64,000 nucleotides of DNA from assembly GCF_021206925.1 (NCBI RefSeq), contig NZ_JAJPRF010000005.1, positions 186,001 to 250,000 of the forward strand, read 5' to 3'. Every line of letters begins with the position of its first letter. Positions within the stretch are counted from its first letter, which is position 1. The DNA comes from Rhodoflexus caldus (GTDB taxonomy: Bacteria; Bacteroidota; Bacteroidia; Cytophagales; Thermoflexibacteraceae). Below the pieces are notes generated by a model. It ran no database searches and had not been told where the DNA came from. It worked only from the letters and a program-made list of their open reading frames with translations. Below are positions 44,768 through 55,396 of this stretch, piece by piece. The position numbers were made by a program, and so were the translations under genes.

Positions 44768-45636
44768 GCGCTTAATTCGCTTAAACGGAAGAAGTCTTTC
44801 GGGCGGATGCCTTTATCGGTTTGTTGCAGCGTACAGCACTCATGTACGGGGTCGTGCTCAAAAAACAGCACCCAGTTTTCGGCTAATGCACGGTTCAGCA
44901 CTTGTTCCTTTTCCTGCAAAGTAAGCAGCGGGCGCACGTCGTATGCCATCACGTAGGGCAGCGGAATATGACCGGCGGAGGGCAGCAAATCGCCGCAGAA
45001 CAGCACTTTTCTGCCTTTGAAACTAATCAGCGGCAGCATTTGCTTTTCGGTGTGTCCATCTACTGCCACAAGTTCCACACCTTCTGCAAAAGGAACAACA
45101 AGCAATTGGCTGTCGGTTGTTTGTTGTGGCAATTGAACCATTTTCAGTTGCCCGCTCTCTTGCATGGGCAGCAGGTTTTCGCTCAGGAAACTTGCTTTTT
45201 CCCGCGCATTGGGCTGAATTGCCCACTGCCAGTGCGCCTCGTTTGTCCAATAGGTGGCATTTGGGAAAGTAGGTTGCAGTTTACCTTCGCCTGTGCGGAC
45301 TACTCCCCCGCCACAGTGGTCAAAATGCAGATGCGTAAGGAATGCATCGGTGATGTCATTAAAATTGAGGCCAACCTTGTGCAACGAGCCTTGCAGCGAA
45401 GCATCGCCGTGGAGATAGTAATGGCTGAAAAACTTTTCGCTTTGCTTGTTGCCGATACCGTTGTCTATCAGTATCAAGCGGTTGCCTGTTTCAACCAGCA
45501 AACAGCGCATCGCCCATGTGCACATATTGTTGGCATCGGGCGGATTGAGATTTTGCCAAATGGTTTTAGGCACAACGCCGAACATAGCGCCGCCATCCAG
45601 TTTGAAAAAGCCTGTGTCTATCGTATGCAATTGCAT
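44764..45636 (-). CDS. MBL-fold metallohydrolase
   Basis: A 290-residue metallo-beta-lactamase-fold protein: LTHLHFDHCGGGV supplies the HxHxDH zinc ligands, VAVDGHTEKQML the next His, and KVLFCGDLLPSAGHIPLPYVMAYD the bridging Asp region. The N-terminus (FFKLDGGAMFGVVPKTIW) resembles MBL proteins acting on small molecules such as lactones. Substrate unknown. Confidence 0.85.
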   Translation of the reverse strand: MQLHTIDTGFFKLDGGAMFGVVPKTIWQNLNPPDANNMCTWAMRCLLVETGNRLILIDNGIGNKQSEKFFSHYYLHGDASLQGSLHKVGLNFNDITDAFLTHLHFDHCGGGVVRTGEGKLQPTFPNATYWTNEAHWQWAIQPNAREKASFLSENLLPMQESGQLKMVQLPQQTTDSQLLVVPFAEGVELVAVDGHTEKQMLPLISFKGRKVLFCGDLLPSAGHIPLPYVMAYDVRPLLTLQEKEQVLNRALAENWVLFFEHDPVHECCTLQQTDKGIRPKDFFRLSELSA

Positions 45637-45742
45637 GATTTTCAGATTTTTTGATGTTTTGTTAAGGTTTTATTAAACAGAAATGGACTTTCCGATAGGA
45701 TGCACTAAATTTTAGGCGAATTAAACTCAACCTGTTCAATTT

Positions 45743-48484
45743 ATGAAAAAACTTTATTTACTCATTTTGATGTGTTGGTTTGCCGCTGCGGCAATGGCAC
45801 AAAACTTCAAAGGCAAAGTTACTGATAATGACGGCAACGGCTTGCCGGGCGTATCGGTTGCCGTTGCGGGCGGTTCGCAAGGAACGGTTACTAATGCGGA
45901 AGGCAACTTTGGCCTGCAACTCAAACAAGGCAATTACAAAATCCGTTTTTCATTTATCGGTTATAAGACTTTGGAACAAAATGTAACCATTGGCTCTGAG
46001 CCTGTTACATTAGATGTCAAACTGGAAGAAGACATTGTCAGCCTTTCCGATGTAGTTGTGTTGGGTTCTCGTTCTGCTGCCGTGCGTACAAACGTGGAAA
46101 CGCCCGTACCGGTAGATGTAATTACGATGAAAGACCTGCAAATGACGGGACAAATTGAGCCTACACAAATGATTAACATGGTAGCACCTTCATTTAACTC
46201 TGCCCGCCAGACAATAGCCGACGGTACTGACCACATAGACCCTGCTACCCTGCGCGGCCTCGGTCCCGACCAAGTACTGGTTTTGTTAAACGGCAAACGC
46301 CGCCACAATCAGGCTCTTACCAACGTAAACGGCACCGTAGGGCGCGGTTCGGTAGGTACTGACCTGAACGCGATTCCTGCCGCTGCCATTGAACGCATTG
46401 AAGTGCTGCGCGATGGAGCAGCCTCTCAATACGGCTCTGATGCCATTGCAGGGGTTATTAACGTGGTGATGAAAAAAGAGGCCGGCACTTCGGCAAACCT
46501 CCACTGGGGACGGCACTATGCAGGAGACGGACGAGCACTCAACCTCGGCGTTTACCATGGTTTGAAAGTAGGCAAAGCAGGTACTATCAGTTTTGCGGGC
46601 GACTTCCGATTCCGCGAGCCTACCAACCGCGCAGGCGACTATACAGGGCCGGTTTACGTAAACTGGAACACAGGCACCGACATTGCCCGCCGCCAGCAAC
46701 TGTTTGAACAAGACGAGGCATTGATTGCACAACGCGGTTTCAGCCGTGCCAAAAACATGCAAATAGGCAACTCTAAGGTGGACAACTTCGGCGGTATGGT
46801 CAATGGCGACTTGCGAATCGGTAAAAAAACCAATTTCTACTTTACAGGGATGCTGAACTATCGCCGCGGACAGGCTGCAGGCTTCTACCGCTATCCTTTC
46901 CAAACCACACAGGTGATTGCCGACCTGTACCCCAACGGATTTTTACCGCAAATTCATTCCACCATTTGGGACAGGTCATTCTTGGCAGGTCTGAGCGGTG
47001 AATTTGGCAACGGTTGGCGCTGGGATTTATCCAACGTATATGGCGGCAACTCATTCCGTTTTGATGTTAAAAACTCAAACAATGCTTCTCAATTTGCTTT
47101 GGGAGCACGTGCACAAACCGAGTTCTATTCCGGCAAACTGGGCTTCAACCAAAATACAACCGACTTTGGCGTTTCTAAGGATTTCGGTAAAGCAGTTGGT
47201 CTGAAAACCTTCAATGTAGCGGCAGGTTTGAACTTCCGCATAGACCAATACTCCATTGAAGCAGGTGAAGAAGCCTCTTGGCGAAACTATGACCCTGCAT
47301 CGGGCAGAGCAGGCGGCGCACAGGTATTCCCGGGCTTCCAACCCGCCAATGCCGTTAATCAAAGCCGCAATGTGCTGGGTGCTTATGTGGACTTAGAGTC
47401 TGACCTGACCGATAAATTACTGGTAAACGTGGCCGGTCGCTTTGAAAATTACAGCGACTTCGGCAGTAACTTTGCCGGCAAGTTGAGCGCGCGTTACAAA
47501 TTTGCCGATGCGTTCTCTGTCCGCGGCGCTATTTCCAACGGCTTCCGTGCGCCTTCGGTACACCAAAGTGCATTCAGTGCCATTTCTACGGTGTTCGTAT
47601 CTGTGCCGGGTTTGGGCTTGCAGCCTCGCCAGCAAGGCACATTCCGCAATGGCAGCGCCGTTGCCAACGCATTTGGTATTCCTAAACTCAAAGCAGAAAC
47701 CTCTGTAAACATCAGTTTTGGCGCTACCTCGCAAATTACCGATAACATCAGCCTGACCGTAGATGCTTATCAGATTGATATTAATGACCGCATCGTATTG
47801 ACGGGGCAATTCCAGCGCGGTACTTCCCCCACAGGCCAGCGCATCGCACAAATTCTCGACCAAGCCGGCCAGCAGGAAGTAAACGCCGCCGTATTCTTTA
47901 CGAATGCCGTGAACACGCGCACCAGAGGTTTGGACGTGGTATTGAGCGGCAATCAGCCTATCGGCAAAGGTACGCTGACGGTAACTTTGGCAGGCAATAT
48001 GAACCGCACCGAAGTACAAGGCGACCCGAAAGTTTCGGAAACACTGCCTCCCGACCAGTTCGGCAACATCTTGTTTAACCGTCAGGAGCGCGCCCGCTTG
48101 GAACTGGCACAGCCACGCAGCAAATACACACTTGGTATGAACTACAAGGTAGGCAGCTTTGGTACCAACTTGCGTATTACTCGTTTCGGCCGCGTGGAAT
48201 CGTATGACCCCGCCAACCCTGCATTAGACGAAACATTTTCGCCAAAAGTGGTTACTGACCTGAACGTAAACTACCGCATCACTAAAAACATAGGCATCAT
48301 GGTAGGCGCTAACAACCTTTTTGATGTGTATCCCGACCCACTGCGCGTAAACCAATGGCCTACGCCAACCCGCACCACGTCGTTAGATAACACCTCGTTT
48401 AACCGCTTCATTTACAGCCGTAACGCTACGCAGTTCGGTTTCAACGGCGGCTATTACTATTTCAGCATCAGTGCCAACTTCTAA
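45743..48484 (+). CDS. TonB-dependent outer-membrane receptor
   Basis: A 913-residue receptor with a signal peptide (LLILMCWFAAAAMAQ). A carboxypeptidase-regulatory-like beta domain (residues ~22-105: KGKVTDNDGNGLPGVSVAV) is followed by a plug domain (~115-240: VETPVPVDVITMKDL, ATLRGLGPDQVLVLLNGKRRH, IERIEVLRDGAASQYGSDAIAGVINVVMKK) and a 22-strand barrel ending in aromatic FSISANF. There is no SusD partner, so it is more like a siderophore or small-molecule receptor than a SusC; the substrate is unknown. It ends in a GACAGG-type terminator. Confidence 0.93.
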   Translation: MKKLYLLILMCWFAAAAMAQNFKGKVTDNDGNGLPGVSVAVAGGSQGTVTNAEGNFGLQLKQGNYKIRFSFIGYKTLEQNVTIGSEPVTLDVKLEEDIVSLSDVVVLGSRSAAVRTNVETPVPVDVITMKDLQMTGQIEPTQMINMVAPSFNSARQTIADGTDHIDPATLRGLGPDQVLVLLNGKRRHNQALTNVNGTVGRGSVGTDLNAIPAAAIERIEVLRDGAASQYGSDAIAGVINVVMKKEAGTSANLHWGRHYAGDGRALNLGVYHGLKVGKAGTISFAGDFRFREPTNRAGDYTGPVYVNWNTGTDIARRQQLFEQDEALIAQRGFSRAKNMQIGNSKVDNFGGMVNGDLRIGKKTNFYFTGMLNYRRGQAAGFYRYPFQTTQVIADLYPNGFLPQIHSTIWDRSFLAGLSGEFGNGWRWDLSNVYGGNSFRFDVKNSNNASQFALGARAQTEFYSGKLGFNQNTTDFGVSKDFGKAVGLKTFNVAAGLNFRIDQYSIEAGEEASWRNYDPASGRAGGAQVFPGFQPANAVNQSRNVLGAYVDLESDLTDKLLVNVAGRFENYSDFGSNFAGKLSARYKFADAFSVRGAISNGFRAPSVHQSAFSAISTVFVSVPGLGLQPRQQGTFRNGSAVANAFGIPKLKAETSVNISFGATSQITDNISLTVDAYQIDINDRIVLTGQFQRGTSPTGQRIAQILDQAGQQEVNAAVFFTNAVNTRTRGLDVVLSGNQPIGKGTLTVTLAGNMNRTEVQGDPKVSETLPPDQFGNILFNRQERARLELAQPRSKYTLGMNYKVGSFGTNLRITRFGRVESYDPANPALDETFSPKVVTDLNVNYRITKNIGIMVGANNLFDVYPDPLRVNQWPTPTRTTSLDNTSFNRFIYSRNATQFGFNGGYYYFSISANF

Positions 48485-48527
48485 TCAGCCGCACAAAGGT
48501 CTGCATCCGAGCGTCTGACCGACAGCC

Positions 48528-48571
48528 AATCCCGACAGGTCGTGTAAAGCCCCTGTCGGGATTTTTATTTT
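48528..48571 (+). terminator. Terminator after the TonB receptor
   Basis: AATCCCGACAGG (48528-48539) pairs with CCTGTCGGGATT (48552-48563), followed by TTTATTTTG. Confidence 0.85.
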
Positions 48572-48603
48572 GTACTGTTCGCAGGTTTCTCCGCTTTATC
48601 CTT

Positions 48604-48611
48604 TATCTTTG
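48604..48611 (+). promoter_or_regulatory. -7 box of guaB
   Basis: TATCTTTG is a perfect TAnnTTTG match, 33 bases before the guaB ATG; no TTG at the usual distance. Confidence 0.5.
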
Positions 48612-48623
48612 CGTGGCAAATAA

Positions 48624-50117
<1,494 letters not shown>

Positions 50118-50137
50118 ACACGTATCTAACAGCAACA

Positions 50138-50174
50138 GCAAACCCGATGCACAGCATGGATGCATCGGGTTTGC
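50138..50174. terminator. Hairpin between guaB and the sugar porter
   Basis: GCAAACCCGATGCA (50138-50151) and its exact complement TGCATCGGGTTTGC (50161-50174) form a 14-bp stem with a 9-base loop, 20 bp after guaB. T-runs are weak. Confidence 0.7.
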
Positions 50175-50222
50175 CATTAGTCGCATACCCAAATCAGGTT
50201 TCAGATGCGCAAACACCAAATT

Positions 50223-51563
50223 TTAATGATGAGACAGGCCGAGTTCCTGCTGAATTTCTTCTAATGATTTTCCTTTTGTTTCGGGAATGAAGCGCTGTAC
50301 AAAGAGCAGGGTAATTACACTCAGCACGGCAAAAATGCCGAATGCCGTTGCGCCACCTGCGTTTTGCAAAATCCATGGGAAAGTCTGAACGACCAAGAAG
50401 GTAGATGACCAATGCAAGAAGATAGAAAACGACATGGCAGCACCCCGAATGCGGTTCGGGTACAGTTCGGCAACCACTACCCACATCACAGGAGCAAGCG
50501 AAGCTGCAAAAGATGCGATATAGCCCAAAATGGCAAACAGCACCCAATAACCCTCCAACTTATTCATGGCAAAGGCTGCCACCAGAATGCCCAGCGAAAC
50601 AGCCATGCCCGCCGAACCCCACAGCATCAGCGACTTGCGCCCCGCGCGGTCTATCAGCCAGATAGCCACGAAGGTAAACGAGAGGTTAATTACCCCGATG
50701 ATGATAGATTGCCAAAAAGCCGAACCGACGCCGGCACCTGCTTTCATAAAAATTGTCGGTGCGTAATAAATAATTGCGTTAATGCCCGTGATTTGCTGAA
50801 AGCAAGCCAGCAGCGTACCAATGGTAATCACATAGCCCATTTTGCCTTTAAACAGGCTGCCAAAATTTACCTGCTCGCGGTTGCTTCCCGCAAGCGAATC
50901 TTTAATTTCTACCATTGCACTCTCGGCGAAAGCAGCGCCGTTGATTTTGGTAAGCACCTGCAATGCCTCATCTGCGCGGTTATTTTGCACCAACCAGCGC
51001 GGGCTCTCCGGCACAAACAGCAAAGCAATCAGGAAAAGTAAAGCAGGGGCAGTTTCTACGCCGAGCATCCATCGCCAATTGTTTTCACCCAAGCCCACCA
51101 GCAAGTAGTTGGAGATGTACACTATCAAAATACCGATAACAATCATCAACTGATTGAGCGAAACAAGCCTTCCGCGCACATTGGCGGGCGATATTTCAGA
51201 AATATAGGTAGGGCAAAGAACGGATGCAGCACCGATGCCTAATCCACCTACGATGCGGAAAATAATAAACAGGTCAAAAGAAGTGGCGATGGCTGTTACA
51301 ATAGCTGACAGCGTGAAAAAAATACCGGTGGCAATGAGCACGAGCTTGCGCCCGAATCGGTCGCTGAGTGCGCCCGAGCTCGCCGCCCCGATAGCACAGC
51401 CGATAATGGCACAGCCCACAGCCCAGCCTTCGCCGATTTCGTCTAACTGAAAATAGGTTTTGACAAAGGGAATTGCCCCCGCAATAACGGCAGTATCAAA
51501 GCCAAATAAAAAGCCGCCAAATGCGGCAATAAATGTGATGAACAGTAGGAAGTTGTTTTTCAT
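50223..51563 (-). CDS. MFS sugar porter
   Basis: A 446-residue transporter with ~12 membrane helices. Sugar-porter signatures are present: FGFDTAVIAGA in helix 1, DRFGRKLVLIATG between helices 2 and 3, PESPRWLVQN after helix 6, IDRAGRKSLMLWG, and PETKGKSLEEI at the end. It should carry monosaccharides by proton symport, like XylE or the glucose/galactose porters. The frame starts with TTG at 51569, but ATG 51563 is preferred. Confidence 0.9.
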   Translation of the reverse strand: MKNNFLLFITFIAAFGGFLFGFDTAVIAGAIPFVKTYFQLDEIGEGWAVGCAIIGCAIGAASSGALSDRFGRKLVLIATGIFFTLSAIVTAIATSFDLFIIFRIVGGLGIGAASVLCPTYISEISPANVRGRLVSLNQLMIVIGILIVYISNYLLVGLGENNWRWMLGVETAPALLFLIALLFVPESPRWLVQNNRADEALQVLTKINGAAFAESAMVEIKDSLAGSNREQVNFGSLFKGKMGYVITIGTLLACFQQITGINAIIYYAPTIFMKAGAGVGSAFWQSIIIGVINLSFTFVAIWLIDRAGRKSLMLWGSAGMAVSLGILVAAFAMNKLEGYWVLFAILGYIASFAASLAPVMWVVVAELYPNRIRGAAMSFSIFLHWSSTFLVVQTFPWILQNAGGATAFGIFAVLSVITLLFVQRFIPETKGKSLEEIQQELGLSHH

Positions 51564-51580
51564 TTTCAATTCGCTTTTGC

Positions 51581-51588
51581 CAAAGATA
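51581..51588 (-). promoter_or_regulatory. -7 box of the sugar porter
   Basis: TATCTTTG, perfect TAnnTTTG, 17 bases before ATG 51563, giving a short leader. No TTG at the usual distance was seen. Confidence 0.45.
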
Positions 51589-51605
51589 AGTAAGTAATCA
51601 CATTA

Positions 51606-51708
51606 GAGCATACTTTTTACCGCAGCGTTCGCAAAGGCTCAACGCGGAATACGCTAAGAAAGTATACTTGGCGCAACACTTGGCGGTAGAACAATTTAAA
51701 GTATACTC
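51606..51708. repeat. Fold-back element, copy B
   Basis: An outer arm (51606-51616, GAGCATACTTT) is inverted at 51698-51708 with one mismatch, and an inner TTTACCGC (51616-51623) is inverted as GCGGTA at 51683-51688. The left arm resembles copy A at 34184. It lies between two leftward genes. Confidence 0.5.
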
Positions 51709-51731
51709 TGTTACTTGGTTGTTTGCCAAAT

Positions 51732-51760
51732 AAAAAACCGCTCTGCAAGGCGGAGCGGCT
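51732..51760 (-). terminator. Terminator of the cbb3 oxidase operon
   Basis: CCGCTC (51738-51743) pairs with GAGCGG (51753-51758); the minus-strand transcript continues with TTTTTTATTT. It lies 32 bp past the ccoP stop. Confidence 0.78.
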
Positions 51761-51791
51761 TTCGCAAATATGAATCAGCTTTAAAGATTTT

Positions 51792-52997
51792 CTACTTCAT
51801 TTCAGTGCCTTGCGGCGCTTTGGCATTGGGCGGATTAGAGCCTTCCATTGTTTTGATATAGCTGGCTACTTGCAGGATTTCCTCATCGGAAAGTTTACCC
51901 TTCCACGAAATCATCCCTTTGGCAGGCACACCTTCGCGGATGACTTGGAATACATCGGCCAATTGTCCGCCATGCAGATAGAATTTATCGGTCAGGTTAG
52001 GCCCTACGCCGCCTTCCAATGCTTTGCCGTGGCAGGCTACACAGTTTTGGTCAAATACTTTTTTGGCATTTTCCAACTGTGCTTTGTCCGAAATCTGAAC
52101 GATTTGCACTTTCACGCGGTCTTTATTGTCGCCGTAGCGAAGTACTGCCTGTGCTACTTCGGTCTGATATTCGGCATCCTGTAAGTCGTTCAGGCGGAAA
52201 ACGTGGTAGTTAAGCAGGTACACGATGCCAAAGCCGATGGTAACATAGAAGAAATACGCTAACCACGGAGGCATACCGTTGTCCAACTCTTGAATACCGT
52301 CGTAGCTGTGGTCGGCCATTATCTCGTTATTGGCAACGCCGCTGAACAACCCGCGAATATCGGAAAGAATGCCTTTACCCAGCTCGGGCAGTCGTTTAAC
52401 GGCTGCTTCGCCTTCGGGTTTAGGCTCCAGCGCATTTTGCAGGCTGATTAACTGACTGATGAGGGCTACTACCGCCGCACCAATCAGCATAATGAAAGCG
52501 GCAAAGGTTGTAACAATAATTTTTTCATTGTCAGACAGTTTTACGCCGGCAGATGCTGCTGCGGCAGGTACGCTCCCCGACGTAGCAGTTGCAGTAACAA
52601 CCGGAGCAGGCGGTGCTTCGGGCTGCGCTACTTTCAGATAGCTCACCAGCGCCTCAATGCCCGCTTCGGGTATAGTACCCTCAAAAGCCGTCATGGCCAC
52701 TTTGTTGTATTTTTCAAAAACCGCTTTAGCATCCGCATCGCCTTGCTCAATCATGCGGGTAGAGTTTTTGATAAAAGATTTTACCCATTCGGGCTTACGG
52801 CGGTCTAATACACCTACTAAATTAGGCCCGATAAGGTCTTCGCCCAACTTGTGGCAGGTAATACAGTTTTCGGTGAATAATTTTTTACCTTCGGCAACTG
52901 CCGCATCATCCTGTGCCTGCGCACTGAGGCTGCATCCTGCTATCAGAATGCCCGCCAAGGCGGCTTTGGTATATGATTTTAATTGTTCGGTTCGCAT
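51792..52997 (-). CDS. ccoP: cbb3 oxidase cytochrome c subunit, rearranged CcoP
   Basis: A 401-residue protein: signal (residues 1-29), a cytochrome c domain with CITCH (Cys 45), a linker, membrane helix 1 (IIVTTFAAFIMLIGAAVVAL), then the CcoP hallmark YDGIQELDNGMPPWLAYFFYVTIGFGIVYLL (helix 2), and a C-terminal cytochrome c domain with CVACH and Met-containing AKGMISWKGKLSDEE. Ordinary CcoP has one or two helices and then two adjacent c domains; here one c domain precedes the helices. Heme count is two. It carries electrons to CcoO/CcoN. It follows ccoQ by 31 bases. The start at 52997 is chosen over 53015. Confidence 0.88.
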   Translation of the reverse strand: MRTEQLKSYTKAALAGILIAGCSLSAQAQDDAAVAEGKKLFTENCITCHKLGEDLIGPNLVGVLDRRKPEWVKSFIKNSTRMIEQGDADAKAVFEKYNKVAMTAFEGTIPEAGIEALVSYLKVAQPEAPPAPVVTATATSGSVPAAAASAGVKLSDNEKIIVTTFAAFIMLIGAAVVALISQLISLQNALEPKPEGEAAVKRLPELGKGILSDIRGLFSGVANNEIMADHSYDGIQELDNGMPPWLAYFFYVTIGFGIVYLLNYHVFRLNDLQDAEYQTEVAQAVLRYGDNKDRVKVQIVQISDKAQLENAKKVFDQNCVACHGKALEGGVGPNLTDKFYLHGGQLADVFQVIREGVPAKGMISWKGKLSDEEILQVASYIKTMEGSNPPNAKAPQGTEMK

Positions 52998-53028
52998 AAG
53001 AGAATAGCTTAGCATGAAAAAATGTTTG

Positions 53029-53202
53029 TCAGTTGTCCTCGTCGCTGTCTTTAAGAGGCAGTTCGGAGAGTGCTTGCATGGACTCCTTGTTTGCGCGAAA
53101 CGCATAAACAAGTGCGGCGGTGAATAGCGTAAAGAATATGGTTAGGGAGATGATGGGGTAAATATCTACCCCATCAATAGACTCTAAAACGTTGCGAATC
53201 AT
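53029..53202 (-). CDS. ccoQ: cbb3 oxidase small subunit CcoQ
   Basis: A 57-residue open frame, below the usual gene-finding length. It reads MIRNVLESIDGVDIYPII, then a single membrane helix (SLTIFFTLFTAALVYAF), then an acidic tail ending KDSDEDN. Size, topology (one helix, polar C-tail) and position between ccoNO and ccoP identify it as the fourth cbb3 subunit, which stabilises the complex. The ATG lies 2 bases after the ccoNO stop. Confidence 0.9.
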   Translation of the reverse strand: MIRNVLESIDGVDIYPIISLTIFFTLFTAALVYAFRANKESMQALSELPLKDSDEDN

Positions 53203-53204
53203 GG

Positions 53205-55373
53205 CTATTGACTGTTTTTCTTAATGTCAGTTCCCAAGCGCTGCATGTAGGCAATCAATGCTACAATTTCCTTGTCTGGTTTTACCTCTATGCCGGCCTC
53301 TTTGAGGTTCTGCACAATTTGATTGGCTTGTTTTTTCAGGTCTTCGTTAGCAGTAGCCTCATAACCTTCGGCATAAGGCACACCCAGCGTGCGCATGGCT
53401 TTGATTTTGTCGCCCGTATCTTCTGTGTTAAGCGTTTGTTCAAACAGCCATGGGTAAGGCGGCATGATGGAGCCCGGGGTCATGGTTGTCGGGTCTAACA
53501 TGTGGTGGTAATGCCATGAGTCGGGATATTTGCCGCCTACGCGGAGTAAGTCCGGGCCGGTTCGTTTAGAACCCCACAAGAATGGGTGCTCATACACATA
53601 CTCACCTGCTTTGGAGTACTCACCGTAGCGCTCGGTTTCCGAACGGAACGGGCGAATCATTTGAGAGTGGCAACCTACGCAACCCTCGCGGATGTAAAGG
53701 TCTCTGCCTTGCAGTTCCAAAGGTGTGTAAGGCATTACACTCGCCAGTGTTGGTACGTTCGATTTAACTAACCATGTCGGTACTAACTCGACGATACTGC
53801 CAATTAGAATGGCAACGGTAGCCCAGAAAGCCATTTGTACGGGACGGCGCTCTAATCGGCGATGCCAGAAATCGCCTTCGTGGTTGGTATGCAATACGCC
53901 GCGTGCATAGGCTTGTGCAGGCTCATCTGCCAGAAACTTGCCGCCTACGGCAGTCATCACCAAGTTGTATGTCATCATCAGTACGCCTGTCAGATACAGC
54001 AGACCACCTACCGCACGCATGGCGTACATCGGAATAACGGCATTAACGGTTTCAATAAAGTTCGGGTATTGCAACATGCCTTCTGCATTGAATTGCTTCC
54101 ACATCAAACCTTGTGTAAAGCCTGACCAGTACATCGGGATGGCATAGAACAAGATACCCAGTGTGCCAATCCAGAAATGCGCGTTAGCCAATTTCCAAGA
54201 GTACAATTGGGTGCGGAACATGCGTGGGAACAGCCAGTAGAACATGGCAAAGCTCAAAAATCCGTTCCATGCCAGTGCGCCTACGTGTACGTGTCCGACA
54301 ATCCAATCGGTGAAGTGTCCAATAGCGTTTACGTTTTTCAGTGAAAGCATCGGGCCTTCAAAAGTTGCCATGCCGTAACCGGTCAGTGCTACTACGAAGA
54401 ATTTCAGGATAACGTCTTCACGCACTTTGTCCCATGCACCGCGCAGGGTAAGCAGGCCGTTCACCATACCGCCCCATGAGGGAGCAATCAGCATTACAGA
54501 GAAGACTGTTCCTAACGATTGCGCCCAGTCGGGCATAGCTGAGTACAACAGGTGGTGCGGGCCTGCCCAAATGTAGATAAATATCAATGACCAGAAGTGA
54601 ACGATGGACAAACGGTAAGAATATACCGGACGCTGGGCTGCCTTGGGCAAGAAGTAGTACATCAAACCCAAATAAGGCGTAGTGAGGAAGAATGCCACCG
54701 CGTTGTGTCCGTACCACCATTGTACCAGCGCATCTTGTACGCCTGCAAAGAGTGAGTAGCTTTTCAAAAACGAAACAGGCAGCTCAAAAGAATTGACAAT
54801 GTGCAACACCGCAACCGTTACGAAAGTGGCAATGTAGAACCACATCGCTACGTAGATATGCTCTTCGCGGCGTTTAACCATTGTACCAATCATGTTAATG
54901 CCGAAAACCACCCACACAACGGCAATGGCAATATCAATCGGCCACTCCAACTCGGCATATTCTTTGGAAGTTGTGATACCTAACGGCAGTGTAATAGCAG
55001 CAGCTACAATAATCAATTGCCAGCCCCAGAAGTGGATTTTGCTCAGTAAGTCGCTGTACATCCGCGCTTTGCAAAGGCGCTGGATGGAATAGTAAACGCC
55101 CGCAAAAATGGCATTGCCGACAAAAGCAAAAATAACGGCGTTGGTGTGCAACGGGCGCAACCGACCGAATGTGGTGTATTGGATGCCGAAATTCAGTTCG
55201 GGATAAACCAATTGCAGGGCAATCCACAAGCCTACGGTCATCCCCACAATACCGAAGATAATGGAGGCATAGGCAAAATTGCGCACAATCGCATTATCAT
55301 AACTGAATTGCTCCAGCATTGCCCCGGCGGGGACTTTCTTTTCCTCTTGGGTGAGTGTTTGCGGAGTTATCAT
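53205..55373 (-). CDS. ccoNO: Fused cbb3 oxidase subunits CcoN-CcoO
   Basis: A 722-residue fusion. Residues 1-~490 are the CcoN heme-copper core, with 12 or so helices and heme/CuB histidines in RLRPLHTNAV, WWYGHNAVAFF and DWIVGHVHVGALAWNGF. Residues ~510-722 are CcoO: a membrane helix and then the mono-heme c domain ELQGRDLYIREGCVGCHSQMIRPFRSETERYGEYS...GSIMPPYPWLF. The fused form is typical of Bacteroidota. It reduces O2 with high affinity and pumps protons, supporting microaerobic growth. Co-transcribed with ccoS upstream and ccoQ-ccoP downstream. Confidence 0.95.
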   Translation of the reverse strand: MITPQTLTQEEKKVPAGAMLEQFSYDNAIVRNFAYASIIFGIVGMTVGLWIALQLVYPELNFGIQYTTFGRLRPLHTNAVIFAFVGNAIFAGVYYSIQRLCKARMYSDLLSKIHFWGWQLIIVAAAITLPLGITTSKEYAELEWPIDIAIAVVWVVFGINMIGTMVKRREEHIYVAMWFYIATFVTVAVLHIVNSFELPVSFLKSYSLFAGVQDALVQWWYGHNAVAFFLTTPYLGLMYYFLPKAAQRPVYSYRLSIVHFWSLIFIYIWAGPHHLLYSAMPDWAQSLGTVFSVMLIAPSWGGMVNGLLTLRGAWDKVREDVILKFFVVALTGYGMATFEGPMLSLKNVNAIGHFTDWIVGHVHVGALAWNGFLSFAMFYWLFPRMFRTQLYSWKLANAHFWIGTLGILFYAIPMYWSGFTQGLMWKQFNAEGMLQYPNFIETVNAVIPMYAMRAVGGLLYLTGVLMMTYNLVMTAVGGKFLADEPAQAYARGVLHTNHEGDFWHRRLERRPVQMAFWATVAILIGSIVELVPTWLVKSNVPTLASVMPYTPLELQGRDLYIREGCVGCHSQMIRPFRSETERYGEYSKAGEYVYEHPFLWGSKRTGPDLLRVGGKYPDSWHYHHMLDPTTMTPGSIMPPYPWLFEQTLNTEDTGDKIKAMRTLGVPYAEGYEATANEDLKKQANQIVQNLKEAGIEVKPDKEIVALIAYMQRLGTDIKKNSQ

Positions 55374-55396
55374 AATGGTAGCAAATTGTTGGTTGA

